A stretch of DNA of 64,000 nt from Arthrinium phaeospermum. Taxonomy: Eukaryota > Ascomycota > Sordariomycetes > Amphisphaeriales > Apiosporaceae. Of this stretch, positions 40,819-51,920 are shown in pieces. The stretch's first letter is position 1. Every line of letters starts with the position of its first letter. A model generated the notes under the pieces. The model was not told the origin of the DNA, searched no databases, and was given only the letters and a program-made list of their open reading frames with translations. Where the stretch lies: contig QYRS01000004.1 in the NCBI GenBank assembly GCA_006503535.1, forward strand, positions 3,720,001 to 3,784,000, given 5' to 3'. A program made the translations under genes and the position numbers.

Positions 40819-43146
40819 TCACTCAATACACCATCGCTGCGCCTTCATCCTTTCGCCATAGATCATATCGTCATTGTTCTCCCGAAACCGCCTCTTGAGG
40901 GTCTTGAGCACGTTGGTGTTGGACTCCAGCCGCATCCAGACCCGGCAGTGCGCCTTGACCCACTTGACCTCGCCGCAGGCCAGCATCCCCTGGTGCGTCA
41001 CCAGCAGCCCCAGCTCCCACTTCTCCCGGGGCTCCGCCGAGTTCTGGAGGATGTACGAGTTGCCGCGGCCGCAGATCCGGTCGGAGACGCCGGCCCCCCA
41101 GTCGGCGGCCGCCATGTCGGCCTTGACCTTGTACCACTTGACCAGGTTCTGGCTGACGGGGACCCAGAACGTCCGCCCCAGCCGCGAGGGGCAGGCCGTG
41201 TGCAGCACGACGCCCGAGAGCTCCACGTGCAGGCCCTTGGGCAGCAGGTACGCCGTCTCCTTGGACGGCCGGAAGAGGGTACACGTGGAGATCTGCTTCG
41301 TCATCCACGACCGCGGGGCCCAGTTGTAGTTCCGGTTCGCCGTCGGCCGGGGTCGCGGGAGGAAGACCAGGCCGGTGGGTATCCCCAGGCCCGGGGTCTC
41401 GTCGAGGAGGTCGAGGAACTCTTTCATCCTGGAGGCGGCGAGATCGGCCTTGTCCAGCTTCTCGTCGTAGAGCCGGGAGATGTCCAGGCCCAGGATACTG
41501 CCTAGCACGATGGTTTCATCTGCTGGCATCGTGGCCAGCCGGAACTGGACCGCTTCGCATGCCCTCTGCACCCGCTGCACGTTGTTGTCTCTCAGTTGTC
41601 GTATCGACGAGCTAAAGGGGTCGCCTGTCCTCCATATGAAGTGATATGGGTCATTGTAGTCTTCCCTCGCAATTCTCTGGGCCTCAATAACCTTTTCAAT
41701 GTCGAGGTAGCCGTCTTGAAACGAGATGTACAGACGGCGTCCCAGCACCGCCTCGGGCAGTGTCCAGAGTCGCAGGGCCCATTCACCGGTCCGTACCCGT
41801 ACGTTCATCTCGATAGTCTTGGCTTTCGGACTCTTGAGCCTGCTGAGAAGGTTCCTGTCCCACACCAGAACCGCCTGGGCCTGTTTATAGATCGTGTGGA
41901 GCTGGTTTAGTTGGGCCACTTTCTTCTTGTAGTCTCGTGGGAGACAGAGGACATCGACCCAGAACAGACCGTCCTCGTCGTCTCCGAGGTGGAAGATCTT
42001 GGTATACGTTTTCCTCAGCTTGGTGAGCTGGCAGTCCAGCATCTTGCGGTTGTTCCCACCACGGGCGTCGGTGCCGCAGTGCAGCGTGTTTTCGGTCCAG
42101 CTGTGAGACAGGGCGAGAAAAGGTGGGACCGTGTCGTCGTCGGCCAACGAGTGCCCTTCGCATGTCAGTGTGCCTCGGTAGGTATACCGTAAAAGAGGAA
42201 TCTCTCCCCTGTTGATGATCTCGATCAAGGTCGACTCGTCAATCCTGTGGGTCTCTTGGCATGTTGGACGGGTCCCGCACATATGCAAAGCACTGAGTTC
42301 CTCGGAGGTACCCGCGAGTCTTGCCTTGCACTGCCACATGGTGCATTGCGCTGAGACGTGGTCGAGGTTGGATCGCTCCCGCTTGATCTGGCACGAGTAG
42401 TATATACTGTTTGTGCGCAGCATGGTCGCTTCCAGTCGCCGGATTTCGAGCGGACACCATCCCCCGTCTTGCATCTGCTTCCGGCACCACTTGCTGTACC
42501 CCCAGTGCCTCTCTTCGTCCTGCGGCTGCTTCCAAAACGCGGTTCTGTCCTTGTGCCGCCTTGGGATTCGGGTCCACAGACGATCCTGCAAGGCCTCCGC
42601 AACACTGGTGATGGACAGGACCATGATTGGGTCCGCTTGGTCATGGACACCATTGGGGCCGCCGGGGATAACACCTTCCTCTTCCCCGTCGTCATGGTCA
42701 TACGGCCGGTGAACAAGATGTTTCCCCACAAACCGCCGGGCGTTCTCTAGGGTCATGGAGGCTTGCACATAGTCGTCAGCGGAAAAGGCGGCGTCCTGTT
42801 GATCATCGTGCTGGTTGTCCCAGTCATCTGTCCACTGACTGAGGACTCGACCGAGTGCTTGCGTGGTCAACGTGTCGTCCTTCTCCCTGTGCCAGTCACT
42901 AACACTGATGTTCGTGTTGAGGACTCGCGACAGAAGGGAGAAAAAGAGCCAGGACTGAAGAAATTGGTTCATTTCCGAGCGGCCCATCTGCGAGGATAGA
43001 CCGGTATCCAAGAGGTCCTCAAAGTCTGTGTAGCCATATTCGGTGGGTATCAGATGGAAGTCACTGGGTTTGTATTCAGTTCTTAATTCGGCGTAGAAAG
43101 GGACCGGCGGTATATGGCCGTCTATGGGTGCTGGAAGATGATCCAT
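40819..43146 (-). CDS. HET-domain (heterokaryon incompatibility) protein
   Basis: A single-exon protein of 775 residues. The HET domain lies at about residues 341-470. It opens with PPFLALSHSWTE, continues with DGLFWVDVLCLPRD and YKQAQAVLVWDRNL, and closes with EWALRLWTLPEAVLGRRL. These correspond to the three conserved blocks of PF06985, a TIR-related module that triggers growth arrest and cell death when activated in fungal non-self recognition. The N-terminal 330 residues are unassigned; they include a Cys-rich stretch (CTMWQC, HMCGTRPTC) that could bind a metal. The C-terminal 300 residues resemble the variable tail of HET proteins. No signal peptide or membrane span is present. The neighbouring STAND-N-domain and CorA-like genes make a coherent incompatibility-type block. 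Confidence 0.9.
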   Translation of the reverse strand: MDHLPAPIDGHIPPVPFYAELRTEYKPSDFHLIPTEYGYTDFEDLLDTGLSSQMGRSEMNQFLQSWLFFSLLSRVLNTNISVSDWHREKDDTLTTQALGRVLSQWTDDWDNQHDDQQDAAFSADDYVQASMTLENARRFVGKHLVHRPYDHDDGEEEGVIPGGPNGVHDQADPIMVLSITSVAEALQDRLWTRIPRRHKDRTAFWKQPQDEERHWGYSKWCRKQMQDGGWCPLEIRRLEATMLRTNSIYYSCQIKRERSNLDHVSAQCTMWQCKARLAGTSEELSALHMCGTRPTCQETHRIDESTLIEIINRGEIPLLRYTYRGTLTCEGHSLADDDTVPPFLALSHSWTENTLHCGTDARGGNNRKMLDCQLTKLRKTYTKIFHLGDDEDGLFWVDVLCLPRDYKKKVAQLNQLHTIYKQAQAVLVWDRNLLSRLKSPKAKTIEMNVRVRTGEWALRLWTLPEAVLGRRLYISFQDGYLDIEKVIEAQRIAREDYNDPYHFIWRTGDPFSSSIRQLRDNNVQRVQRACEAVQFRLATMPADETIVLGSILGLDISRLYDEKLDKADLAASRMKEFLDLLDETPGLGIPTGLVFLPRPRPTANRNYNWAPRSWMTKQISTCTLFRPSKETAYLLPKGLHVELSGVVLHTACPSRLGRTFWVPVSQNLVKWYKVKADMAAADWGAGVSDRICGRGNSYILQNSAEPREKWELGLLVTHQGMLACGEVKWVKAHCRVWMRLESNTNVLKTLKRRFRENNDDMIYGERMKAQRWCIE

Positions 43147-44493
43147 GAGAATCGCTTGCCGATGGGAGGATCAGCAAGACATCGGACTAATCAAGCCAAC
43201 TATGTAAAAGCATGCGACTTTCGAATATAGACAGGCAAAAACTTGTAGACAGTTCGCTTTTGATCAAGCAAGGAACCCGGTTGATCCGGAGCTCTGTCGA
43301 GGGTGCTTCTGTTGTACGAGCGTTAATATTCCCGATTTCGAACATCAATTGTGTGCCAGAGTATCTTACTTAACAGACTTGAGGTACGAAATTGAAGAAT
43401 ATTGGATTTGAATTAGGTCGAATTTAATAGGCTGAGCAAATGAAAGGGGGGAGGGGGACGGAAAGTCTGAAGTACCTCCATTTGTATCGGACTCCAACGA
43501 AGCCTTGCAACCTGGCCAGTGCTGGAGTTCTTTTTCATCGGGGCGTCTGACCATGCGCCCCCTCAGGGACTACGAAGGCGGGGTTGCTGTCATGAAGCAG
43601 AGACGTGGTGGCGGTGACGCCTGTCTGCAAATGGGAGTCTGCCTCGCAGCTCGGTGAGGATGCGTAGATAAGGATGCCTCATTTGCCAAGTGACAGCTCA
43701 AGCATTCGGGGCGTAATGGTATGGATTTGCCTAAAAGCTGGCGTATCAAAAGCGAGAGTGTGGGAGCACACTCGCAAGGCTCGGCCGAGCCCCAGAGGCT
43801 TTGGCGCCCGAGTCACCTGCATCCTGCAAGCCTCCATGCTATGCTATCCCATACCCCAGCACTTGTGAAAGGGAAAGTGACAGCGGCGGCACGACTCGGC
43901 TTAAAATATCAGTCAAATCGCACTTGCTTACATCTACCGGTACCAGTGCTACGCACTCATACACGAAGCCTCGCTCTGTTATTGCATCAGGATGAGTCAA
44001 CCTTTTTACCCGGCTGACAGGCTGAGATCGAAGAAGCTTTGAGTGAACGGCGACGAAACACGTGGTTGAAATGCGCCACTTCTTTGAGGCACTTTCATTT
44101 GCACCAAGAGTTTCGATGAGCTAGCTTCTACAAAGCTAACACGACCGATGATAAGTGCAGGCGGTTGTCTTGATCGGATTTAAGAGGCGTACATGCGGTC
44201 ATGAAAGGGCGGCTACGGCAGATGCAGCGAGACTAGCCAATAGATCAAGAGTGGCCTTATTGACTAAGAGCTTCAGTACGTATCAAGAAGCTGAATCACG
44301 ATGGAAATTAACCCGGGGAGAAATGAGGCTCTTTTGGCGGAACTTAATATAAAAAAGGGGTATGTCTTACGCTGTGAAGCGAATAATGCAGACCTACGTC
44401 GTTAATGTAAGAATATAGCTATGCCAATCCATGTATATTGGACAAGTCCAAGGCAGTTCATCAAGTGACTGGATCTTGGCCTAGTGGGCGATC
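43147..44493. other. No supported gene
   Basis: About 1.35 kb upstream of the HET gene. Short frames without motifs. Confidence 0.55.
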
Positions 44494-45579
44494 CTAGACC
44501 GGGTCGTCGCCTCCCGTCGTGCTCTCATCGCCCAGACACGATAGATGTTTATCGTTGCGCAAAACATCCCCACCGCTTCGGTAAGCCCTGATGATTCCCG
44601 AGTTCCGTTCTTTCGCATTTTCGGACATACGGTCAATGGCCTCGGTGGCCTGCTCCTCCAGGCGTGTCTCGTTGGCCTGTTTTGCCTCCTCTTTGATCTC
44701 ATGGAGGCGTTTCAGCCAATACATCCATCTCCACGGTGTGAAGCCAGTGGGGGATCGTTTCCCGAACTTGGACTCGGTGAAAACCTCACCACCCTGTCCA
44801 ATCGCGCTGGGGCAATCGTTCCAGTGGACATCGGAGAGGAGAATGAGGTTATGGCCGGCTTCCTTGATCCATGCGCAGACTGATGGCAGTAATTGCGCAA
44901 TGTTGAGGTCGCGGATGCTCCGACGGGAATCCTCAGCGTCCTCCGCCTGATCCGGGACGCAGAGGTCCGGAGCCCTCTCTTCGAAAGTCGCACGGAAGAG
45001 GACGAGGGCGACCTGACAGAGGCGGTCCTTGCTGATGCGGGTCGACGCCAGCTTGGCCAGAAAGGAGGCCAGGTTCAAGCGCTGGGCGCCCGACATGGTG
45101 GCACAGCTCTCGATCCAGAACTCGGTCATGTCGGTGGCCAAGAAGGGCAGGTCGTTCCACAGCGTGCCCTCGACCGTGCGCGCAATGTCGATGCCGTAGT
45201 TGCCCGCCGCCGGCCGGGTCAGCGGGCCCAGCCCCTGGATGCGCACGACGTCGAGGACCAACCGGTCGTGCTCGGCCGTCTCGTGCGAGATGTGGCGCAC
45301 GAGCTGGTAGTACATGTGCCACAGCGAATGGAGGTAGCCCACGAGCGAGTCGACCCCGTCTCCCGAGCAGTAGCGCTCGGTGACGATCCCAGTGCGGTTG
45401 TAAAAGGCCGCGCCCCGGAGCTCTTCGAACTCGCCGCGGGCCACGCACTCACGTACGTCCTGCCGGTCCAAAGCTTGGCTGTCTAGCATGGTGAGCTCAG
45501 GAGGGCCTTGGGGCGAGCTGCTTAGCAGGGCATCACGGAGATGGTGCATCTTGATGCCGTCGATGGAGTTGGTAGACAT
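44494..45579 (-). CDS. DUF3632 family protein
   Basis: A single-exon protein of 361 residues. The layout agrees with the fungal DUF3632 family. Helical N-terminal and middle parts are followed by a C-terminal tryptophan-rich signature (GFTPWRWMYWLKRLHEIKEE) and a charged coiled-coil tail (KQANETRLEEQATEAIDRMS). The segment LWNDLPFLATDMTEFW in the middle is also typical. Function is unknown in the family. No membrane span or signal peptide is found. The first in-frame ATG is used; a second ATG lies ten codons later. Confidence 0.75.
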   Translation of the reverse strand: MSTNSIDGIKMHHLRDALLSSSPQGPPELTMLDSQALDRQDVRECVARGEFEELRGAAFYNRTGIVTERYCSGDGVDSLVGYLHSLWHMYYQLVRHISHETAEHDRLVLDVVRIQGLGPLTRPAAGNYGIDIARTVEGTLWNDLPFLATDMTEFWIESCATMSGAQRLNLASFLAKLASTRISKDRLCQVALVLFRATFEERAPDLCVPDQAEDAEDSRRSIRDLNIAQLLPSVCAWIKEAGHNLILLSDVHWNDCPSAIGQGGEVFTESKFGKRSPTGFTPWRWMYWLKRLHEIKEEAKQANETRLEEQATEAIDRMSENAKERNSGIIRAYRSGGDVLRNDKHLSCLGDESTTGGDDPV

Positions 45580-46157
45580 GGGTTTTGTTCCAGGTTAAGT
45601 TTAAGAATGCGAGAGAATAGAGAAGATGGCATGTTTCTAGACACGACAATGAAAGTCCCCTCTGACCGCTGCGGCGCTGATGTGGAACCGCCATAGCCAC
45701 GAATAAATAAGGAAAGATTATGCCATATTTATGCAAAGCCAAACCGTTGGATCGCCTCATTAGAGGTCCTCATTTCGCCGAGTATGCGCCGCCCGACGCG
45801 CTTTACGCGGCTGCCTGGCGTGGATTTGCGTAGTCATTCTGAGCGAGGCGAAATCCGAGTGTGACACTGATCTTGGATTTCATATTAATCGAAGCAAGTC
45901 AAAGAGCAGAAGGGAATGGTATGTAATTACTTTTCCAAGATCCCTCGAGTTTAGCTAGTCACCGCCTGAGAAATATCACACGATGTATTTCATAAAAGGG
46001 GCTTCGGGGTGCCTCATTCACTCCAACTTTCCTTTCAACAGCTACAATTGCATTTTCGAAATTTTAATCCATATATTCTGCTAACTTACCCTTGAAAATC
46101 ATTAGTTATCCCGCTTTCGACGCCGTATTACTCATATTCTGTTCACACCAAAACCTA
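45580..46157. other. No supported gene
   Basis: AT-rich spacer upstream of the DUF3632 gene and downstream of the APH-like locus. Confidence 0.55.
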
Positions 46158-47372
46158 TTAAGTCTCAAGCCGCGTGTCAGCCAGTTTCTCCTTATAATAC
46201 GCGTCGAATTGGCTCTTCTTCCTTCTCAGAAACTCGTCCTTGGCATCAAGTGTAGCTTGGTCCAACATTTCCTCGCCTCGACCCTCCTGGTGCAGAAAGT
46301 TCCAGTACACCTCGTCCGCATCAAAACTGCTTCGCAACGCCAAATTGAACCAGAAGCGCCCGCTGTCCCACGAGTCCCGGGCGCGGGCCGAGAGCCGGGG
46401 CTCTCCCGTTGTCGGCACCAGCTGGGGGACCTTGGCCTCGGCGCGCTCCATGGCCCGGATGTACTGCTCCTTTCGCGGCTCAAAGAGATCGAGCAGCTGC
46501 TGCTTCCCCTCCTCGCCCACGAGGACGGCGGGGTTGCGGAGAATAAGCCACCAGGGCACGTCGTAGGCGTACTGGGCCGGCAGGGCGTTGGTGAACTCGA
46601 GGTCGAGCACGGCGGTGATCCGCATCGTCTCTGGATCGACGAGCATGTTCGCGGGGCGCAAGTCGTCGCAGAAGAGACGGAAGGGGCCGTGATCCTCGCC
46701 GGCAGGGCAGTAGAAAGGGACCAGCTTCTCCAGACAGTGACGCGCGACGTACCGCTTCCAGGTGAGGTCGGCATCCTCCTGCCCTACGTTACGATGGGTT
46801 TCGAGGTTGAGCTGGAGGCACCGCGCGCGCTCTGAGAAGTAGTCTGTGGCGCGACTGTATGTCGTTACTGACTCGAAGTGATCGGCGGGGAAACCTGCAA
46901 AGGCAACGACCTCGTTCATATCGTAAGTGAGTGGTGCGTCCGTGACTGGACAGTCACCGGAGCCACTAATTGATGAGATGGCCCCGATGGACTTGAACTT
47001 CAAGTGCGAGAGCTGTAGTTAAAACCCTGCGATTTGCTCATATACAAAATCAAGCTTTGCATCGTCAATGTCCAGGTCCAGAATCGGAACGTCCTCTATG
47101 TCATCGAAAGGCTGTCTCAGGAGGTCGACAAGGTTCTTGCCTTCCATGAACTCCTCGATGATGAAAGGTCCGAGGTGATGTGGGCTCTCTTCAGAGCTTC
47201 CCCAAAGGATTACTTGTGGGACGGGGATGGTGGTTTGCTGGGCGATGTATTTGAGTGCCATGACTTCGGTCCTGACCTTGCGCTCCTGCCATGGTCCGCA
47301 CACTTTGCCGGGGATAGTTTCCTCCCTAGCATCTGGATTACCCCTGACTTCAATAACCAACTTGTGTTCCAC
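46158..47372 (-). pseudogene. APH-type phosphotransferase gene with in-frame stop
   Basis: Reading leftward, one continuous frame codes for an aminoglycoside-phosphotransferase/choline-kinase-like protein, but a TAA at 47021-47019 interrupts it after FVYEQIAGF. The frame then continues directly with LQLSHLKFKSIGAISS, as expected of an intact relative, so the stop falls inside conserved sequence. The N-terminal part has TIPVPQVILWGSS and GPFIIEEFMEGKNL (hinge). The C-terminal part has the catalytic FRLFCDDLRPANMLVDPE (normally HxDLxxxN; here His is replaced by Cys) and the DLEFTNALPAQ metal-site loop. No GT-AG intron can remove the stop without deleting conserved residues. The 5' end lacks the usual Gly-rich nucleotide loop and has another upstream stop. 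The missing His supports loss of function. Confidence 0.65.
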
Positions 47373-47477
47373 TTTTATTTTGATTTCTTACCCAACAACA
47401 GCCTAACATGCAGTTCTTAGAAGCAACAGCAAATTACATAGGTACACATAATCCGTGTAACATACTCGCGTCTCCCC

Positions 47478-48201
47478 TTACACTTGGTAGATGCCTTCGC
47501 CGCGTGTGGTCCGGTAGCGTGTTCCCTCATCCAGCACTCTTTTCAAATGTTCCACCTGTGTCTCTTTCTCAGTATCCTGCTGTTCTTTTTGGTAGTGGCT
47601 GCGTGTCTTTGTGTCTTGGTCCGAAGATAAGTGCCGGACTCAGCAATGTTAGTTTCAGAAAGGATATTGAAGTTTACCTATCAAGTTAATAGAATACATC
47701 TGTTATTAGAAAGAGCGTGTATTATTACCAGTAATATTATGTAGGTGCCCCATTGTAAGGAGTGATAGTGTAAAAGCACCGCAGTGAAAAAAAAAATGAT
47801 TAACAGCATTCTCACCAACCAGAAGATTCCGCATAACGACCCATGAATCCCCAGTCCAGATCCCTCACGTGAATCCTGCTCGCCAGCATAGGGTTGTAAT
47901 CAGGCATCGCCCATCCACCAGAGTCCCGAGGTCTTCAAGATCTCTAGAAACCTCCTCTCCCACGGTTCATTTGGGCTATATTTCCCGCATTTTCCGATGC
48001 GTCCTTTATGGCCTTGTCTTCCTCTTCTTTCTTCTTTTTAGCATCCTCCTTAGCTTTCTCTTCTTTCTTCTTCGCATCCGCCCTCTGACGTTGTATAGAG
48101 GGGGTTTCGCGATTCTTCACGGCGACTTCAGCCGTATTTACAGATATATCCAGACCGTTAACGTCGACAATCTTGTTGTCTACAGGCTTGTTGTCGGACA
48201 T
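47478..48201 (-). pseudogene. Lys/Glu-rich coiled-coil protein, interrupted gene
   Basis: An ATG at 48201 opens an 85-codon frame: an N-terminal segment, then a KKKEEKAKEDAKKKKEEEDK coiled-coil run and an Arg/Gly patch (MNRGRGGF) before TAG at 47946-47944. The same frame continues past this TAG and a TGA at 47937-47935 into protein-like sequence (GGWAMPDYNPMLASRIHVRD), ending in TGA after AESSGW. Further left an ACTAAC branch point and GAG acceptor introduce a charged segment (TQVEHLKRVLDEGTRYRTTR) ending at 47478. The two close stops inside good coding sequence suggest decay of one longer gene. Alternatively the first 85 codons are a genuine small gene. The family is not recognised. Confidence 0.4.
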
Positions 48202-50839
48202 TTTGACTCGATGGCAATTTGGCTTGTGGGATTTGTTTTGTAAAGCAGAGACTGATAGCTTCTCTGATATCTTTAAATGAATATGGGTAAAGTTGTGCAG
48301 TGATTTGATGATACGGTAAGCCTGATTGCACATGAGAGAACTGGCGTGAGTCCCTTTATCCTCAAAGGCAACAAAGAACAACTGAATACGTGTTGGACTT
48401 AACAGTTTATCTTGGTCCTACGCCCCTAATCTTCGCTCAAGTGCAGCCACCGAACGGGTTGGAGGAGACTCGATGACAGCCCATTTTACCGTTTGCAGCC
48501 ATGAGAGCTTCAAGTGACTGTAGAAGATGCAGTTACTAATGCATATCGACGTATGATGAAGGCTAGTTGGATTTGTGGCTCAAGCACTTGTGCTGTCCTG
48601 CCCATGTCTTGTGATCAAGACTCTTTCCTTGAAGATACACTTGGATTGCGTCCTCTAAGAACATTTTCTGTTTCAGTATGCTCCAAATCCTCGATAAGGG
48701 ACATCAGAATAACCACCTTTGAAATGCTTCGAAGCATAGTATGATCCGAAAGAGTTGGCAGCTGTGATTTTCTTTGTATGCCCATTCTCTGGAATTCATA
48801 GAAAATCCACCATATCATGCTCCTGACTCATGCCTGGAAGATGAGATGGTTTCTGTGAAATAGTCTGCCGACATGTGGCTCGAACAGTAGCGCATGTACA
48901 TAAGGGTGCCTCGTTGATATGACTAAACAGACGACAGTTGGATTTGAACCGAGTCTGCAAACAGTCTGTGTACCGCCGTTTGTAATACCATGGACGTATT
49001 GAACATTGTTTGGTAGAGTCAATATGCAAACACTGGCCCAACAGGGGAGCCAACCAACTGAATTTAGGGGCTGAATCGAAGAATGGAAAGCTCAGTTGGT
49101 GGGATAAACCCGCCAGTTTCAGCAATATTACCACCTACCAACCTCAGCATTCCAATTAATTTCGGCGTTACCAACTCTGACACTATTGACATGCCCAACG
49201 GTACCAACACTGCCGGAATTGTGTATGCTGTCAGCCGCATTCGTAAATACGTAGTCTCAGGTAGAAACGTTCCGTGCTGAAGGCTCTCCAGACCTGTAAA
49301 CGGGAAGGTAAGGTAACAAAGCAGGATAAAGCAACCGCTTTATGGTCCCAATGGTATCCATGGCATATGACCAACCATCACTGCCACAATCCTAGAAGTA
49401 ACAGACCGTTTTCCAACATGTGTGCCGATTTTTGAGAAGCACGCAGGTAGTTGAGCAGGCGGTGCCCCCTTTAATCCTGTTGACGGTCCCCTGGCAACTT
49501 TAATATCCACACTTCAAATTACCTTTCAAATGGCAGAGGTTCTATGCACAAGCAAGATGTCTACCCGATGAGTACGATGTGGCCGCAGCTGTTTTCAGAG
49601 GTATCTTGATGTCCTAGGCATACCAATTCTCGTCATGCACTTCCGAATTACCTGAGCGGACGCAGCAGACGTTGCCTTTTCCCCGTTGCCTACTGAGGTG
49701 TTCTACTCGGAACAGCTACCTAGTCAAAAACAAAAAGATTCCTGAAGAAATATAGTGCTTACTAAATTACCAATGACTGGAACAAATATGAGCAAAACCT
49801 AACTAACAGCCAATCCTTGCCCACACTTCGCTGAGTAGTCCATTATCTTGATGACAGCGTAAGATATTGATGTAGATATTAGGTACAGCAGGCCACCCAT
49901 GCTGCTCAGAGCCCCTGGTACCGAGTGGTTTCTTTGAAGAAAGTAGACGGTTGGTCTGACGTGAAAGTAGCTGATTGGCCATACGTCGGGGGCGAAAGGG
50001 GAGGGCATTGTCACGACCAAGCGAAGGGATATAAGCTATGACTGCTGGAAAGCTTACGTAAATGCGCTTCACTATCTGATACTCAACTTGTCAAACAGAG
50101 TGAGACATGCAAACTCAACAGGACTTGTGCGTGGTCGACGATGAGCTGACGACTTGGGCTGAGCCTGGGGTGGGCGGGTGTGCTGCCCCTATCAGTCCCG
50201 CAACAGCGCTAACCCCAGAGCGCTGAAGTGGGGAGCTGCCTCCGCTGGAAGCGCCATCGACCAACATCAACCTTGACTTGAGCCTTCATCATGTCCAAGG
50301 GCTGCGAGACCATCGTTGGCGATTTTCAGACACTCTTTCTGCTGCTTCTTCTACCTTGGTAGTCAGATCAATGCCACATGGAGCCCTGTGATCGGAGCCG
50401 GTTCACCTTGGGTGCCAAGCAATCAATCCCTAAGGACAAGGGAAACAGGGGTGATGGATCGAAGTTGCGCCGCGCTTACTACGCTCTCCACCCAGCCCCA
50501 AGACAAAACGAGACATCCGTAGCGAATCACGACACTCCAGTGGCGCCACATCACCCGGGTTTTCTGGGGTAAAGTTGTAGTTGGGCGACCCGGGGTTTTG
50601 CTAGGAGTAAGCCCGATGATATGCAAGAAAAAAGACTTGGAATACCGTTTTTGTCAGTGTCAATAAAGCCAGAGGTGCTACCCTAGCCAATTGTAGCAGA
50701 TGCTCGTACGTACGGCATATTTTGCTTCGTTCTCAAACAACTCCGTACTACAATACAGTCTGAAAGAGAGAAGGCAATAAGAGAACGCGCGCTAGACTAG
50801 ACATTGGAGCGCAGCAGACAAGTGAAAACAGGAAACAAA
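48202..50839. other. No supported gene
   Basis: About 2.6 kb without a credible gene. Scattered short frames lack motifs. A GGATTTGAACC sequence near 48939 resembles a tRNA B box but no tRNA folds around it. Confidence 0.5.
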
Positions 50840-51743
50840 ATGGGCGCCACAGCCTCGGTCCCCCGCGACCGCACCCGCCAGCTCCAAGTCATCGACGCCG
50901 GCTACTCCCGCACCGCCACGCTCTCCTACTCGCTGGCCCTGGAGCACCTGCTCGGCGGGCCCGTGATGCACGGCGGCACGCAAATGTTCCACCGCGAGGA
51001 CGGCTACTGCCGCCAGCTCGACGACCTGTACCGGCTCCGCCGCGCGGGGCCCCGCGAGCATACGAAGCTGCTCAAGACGCTGCGGGACGTCACCGAGGGG
51101 TTCGTCGGGACCGCCGACTGCCCCATGTTCCATTTTTTGCCCGAGCTGCTCGAGCTCTACCCCGACGCCAGGGTGGTGCTGGTCACGCGCGACCCCGCGA
51201 GCTGGTGGCGCAGCTTCGGGGCGTTCACGCAGGTGGATGCGTATCGCGTGTTCGCCGTGCGCTGTCTGGAGATTTATCTGGCGCCGCTGCCGGGGGCGCG
51301 GTGGTTCCCGTCCATTACGCGGGGGTTTGACGACGAGTATGTCCCCCTTTCCTTGAAACCTTCCACCTCCCAACTCTGCACCGGTCCCGATTGAAGGCAG
51401 CCCGCCTGCTAACCTCTAGGAACAATGCAGCTTGCGTCTCCGACACGGTCTCGAGAAACCGGCGCCGGAACTCCTGGAACTGCACAACGCGTGGGTGCGC
51501 CGGACGGTGCCCAAGGAGCGGCTCCTCGAGGTGGACCTCGCCAGCGGCTGGGAGCCCTTGTGCAAGTTCCTGGACAAGCCGGTGCCGGACGATCCGTTCC
51601 CGCGGGTCAACGACAGCCAAGCCCGGGACGAGTTCATGCGGGCCGTCATGTGGAAAGCGGGCGTTAGCTGGATCGGCATCATCTCCACGGTTGCCGTCGG
51701 CGGGGTCGCTTTTGCGCGGTGGTACAGACTTGGCCGATCTTGA
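50840..51743 (+). CDS. Sulfotransferase-like P-loop protein with C-terminal membrane anchor
   Basis: Two exons, 50840-51336 and 51431-51743, joined through a GTATGT donor and GCAG acceptor; 269 residues. The family is the fungal P-loop sulfotransferase-like group (Sulfotransfer_4 type) that is often misnamed as an NAD-dependent epimerase. The 5'-phosphosulphate loop is VIDAGYSRTATLSYSLALEH, normally GxxRTGTxS; here Gly is replaced by Ala. The 3'-phosphate segment is VVLVTRDPASWWRSF. The second exon gives LELHNAWVRRTVP, WEPLCKFLDKPVPDDPFPRV and a C-terminal hydrophobic helix (VSWIGIISTVAVGGVAFARW) likely to anchor it in a membrane. An earlier CTAG acceptor at 51418 would break frame. The acceptor substrate is unknown. 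Confidence 0.85.
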
Positions 51744-51920
51744 TTACTTACTTACTGTTCCTCAATTGGCCAAGTAGTGTGGTCGCCGTGGAAGTCCAAG
51801 TAAAAAAAGAACTAGATGTCTCTTGATCTCATAACACATTACCTATGATCTACTCTATATCTCTATATCGCTGATGAGTCTATCCGCCTAATCACGAAGC
51901 AAGTAACCCTCGCGCCTTGC

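Noticed and set aside
47019..47060. Intron to remove the TAA in the APH-like gene
   Set aside because: The only GT...AG pair nearby would be about 33 bases and would delete the conserved FVYEQIAGF segment.
48920..49060. GGATTTGAACC (B-box complement) with a CAGACTGTTTGCAGACT hairpin-like stretch
   Set aside because: Neither T stem, acceptor stem nor an A box fits; no tRNA can be drawn.
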